Positions 5,038 through 5,208 of a DNA stretch of 5,208 nt are shown piece by piece. The position numbers and the translations under genes are program-made. The notes beneath the pieces are model-generated. The model searched no databases. It worked only from the letters and a program-made list of their open reading frames with translations, and was not told the DNA's origin. This stretch comes from Gammaproteobacteria bacterium. Lineage in GTDB: Bacteria > Pseudomonadota > Gammaproteobacteria > UBA6429 > Thiohalophilaceae. Each line of letters opens with the position of its first letter. Position 1 is the first letter of the stretch. Location: contig DRJN01000423.1 in the NCBI GenBank assembly GCA_011052165.1, positions 1 to 5,208 of the forward strand, read 5' to 3'.

Positions 5038-5208
5038 CTACTCAAGCCGGAAGGTGAGTTGTCGTTCAATGGCAACCAGGCGTTTTTCCAACTCGCTGTT
5101 CTTTTCTTCCAATAGGCGGTTTTTTCTGTCCTGGAGCTTGTTCTGCTCCTGCTGCGCGGCAATCTGCGCTGCCTGTTCCTGATTGCGTGCATGCTGCTGC
5201 AACGTATA
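5038..5208 (-). CDS. C-terminal end of a coiled-coil surface/tail-fibre-like protein (partial)
   Basis: The last 56 codons of a minus-strand gene are open from the window edge to the TAG at 5038-5040; the start lies beyond 5208. The protein end begins YTLQQHARNQEQAAQIAAQQ, is rich in Q, E, K, R and regularly spaced L, and ends RLVAIERQLTFRLE. It is predicted to be a continuous coiled coil with no membrane segment. It is a paralogue of the broken copy at 18-250: the first 14 or so residues are nearly the same, then this copy has about ten extra residues of coiled coil before a similar ending. By analogy with that copy, residues just outside the window should include LLEKIEKLTL. Such tails commonly trimerise surface or fibre proteins; the main domain is not visible here. 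It is upstream of and codirectional with the permease gene. Confidence 0.75.
   Translation of the reverse strand, partial: YTLQQHARNQEQAAQIAAQQEQNKLQDRKNRLLEEKNSELEKRLVAIERQLTFRLE
5159..5208. repeat. Right copy of 50-bp flanking direct repeat
   Basis: This stretch matches 91-140 at 42 of 50 positions in the same orientation and runs up to the window edge. The two copies bracket the whole exporter/radical SAM module, about 5.07 kb apart. Confidence 0.75.

Noticed and set aside
1..5208. CRISPR array, tRNA or rRNA genes, toxin-antitoxin or defence system
   Set aside because: No regularly spaced short repeats, no cloverleaf or rRNA-like conserved sequence and no defence-protein motifs were seen on either strand. 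The repeats present are gene duplications.

Overview
The window looks like part of a cell-surface polysaccharide locus from a Gram-negative bacterium of moderate GC content. The clearest evidence is the two halves of a Wzm/Wzt-type ABC exporter. No feature fixes the taxon: the flanking coiled-coil proteins resemble a surface or tail-fibre-like family that I remember mainly from Bacteroidetes and assorted environmental bacteria, and this is only a recollection. There are no rRNA or tRNA genes and no CRISPR array.

Layout from left to right. Positions 18-250 (minus) hold the decayed C-terminal end of a coiled-coil protein with an in-frame stop. Positions 369-1637 (minus) encode an intact Wzt-like ATPase with a C-terminal carbohydrate-binding-type domain. 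Directly upstream of it, 1653-1923 (minus) is a broken 3' end of a Wzm-like permease. Positions 1924-2369 are mostly non-coding and contain a probable, badly decayed integrase-type transposase remnant. Positions 2370-3419 (plus) encode a radical SAM/SPASM protein. Positions 3420-3600 show no clear gene. Positions 3601-3744 (minus) are a broken 5' end of a second wzt gene, and 3772-4644 (minus) encode an intact Wzm-like permease. Positions 4645-5037 are an intergenic stretch with a long imperfect inverted repeat. Positions 5038-5208 (minus) are the C-terminal end of a second, intact coiled-coil protein that runs out of the window.

The main structural point is that the permease/ATPase junction is present twice, as diverged direct repeats (1508-1923 and 3622-4050). 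Each copy has one intact gene and a stub of the other. The intact permease is followed by a stub of an ATPase, and the intact ATPase is preceded by a stub of a permease. Together they still make one complete exporter, but the two halves are now about 2.1 kb apart with a radical SAM gene on the opposite strand between them. The simplest reading is two tandem wzm-wzt operons that lost the middle and gained new cargo, or an insertion that duplicated the junction.

Inferred working model: the permease and ATPase export a polysaccharide made in the cytoplasm, with the ATPase C-terminal domain recognising its end. The radical SAM enzyme may modify a sugar, a lipid carrier or a peptide in the same pathway, although its substrate cannot be read from the sequence. 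The two coiled-coil ends flanking the module suggest that the locus sits among repeated paralogous genes, which favours recombination.
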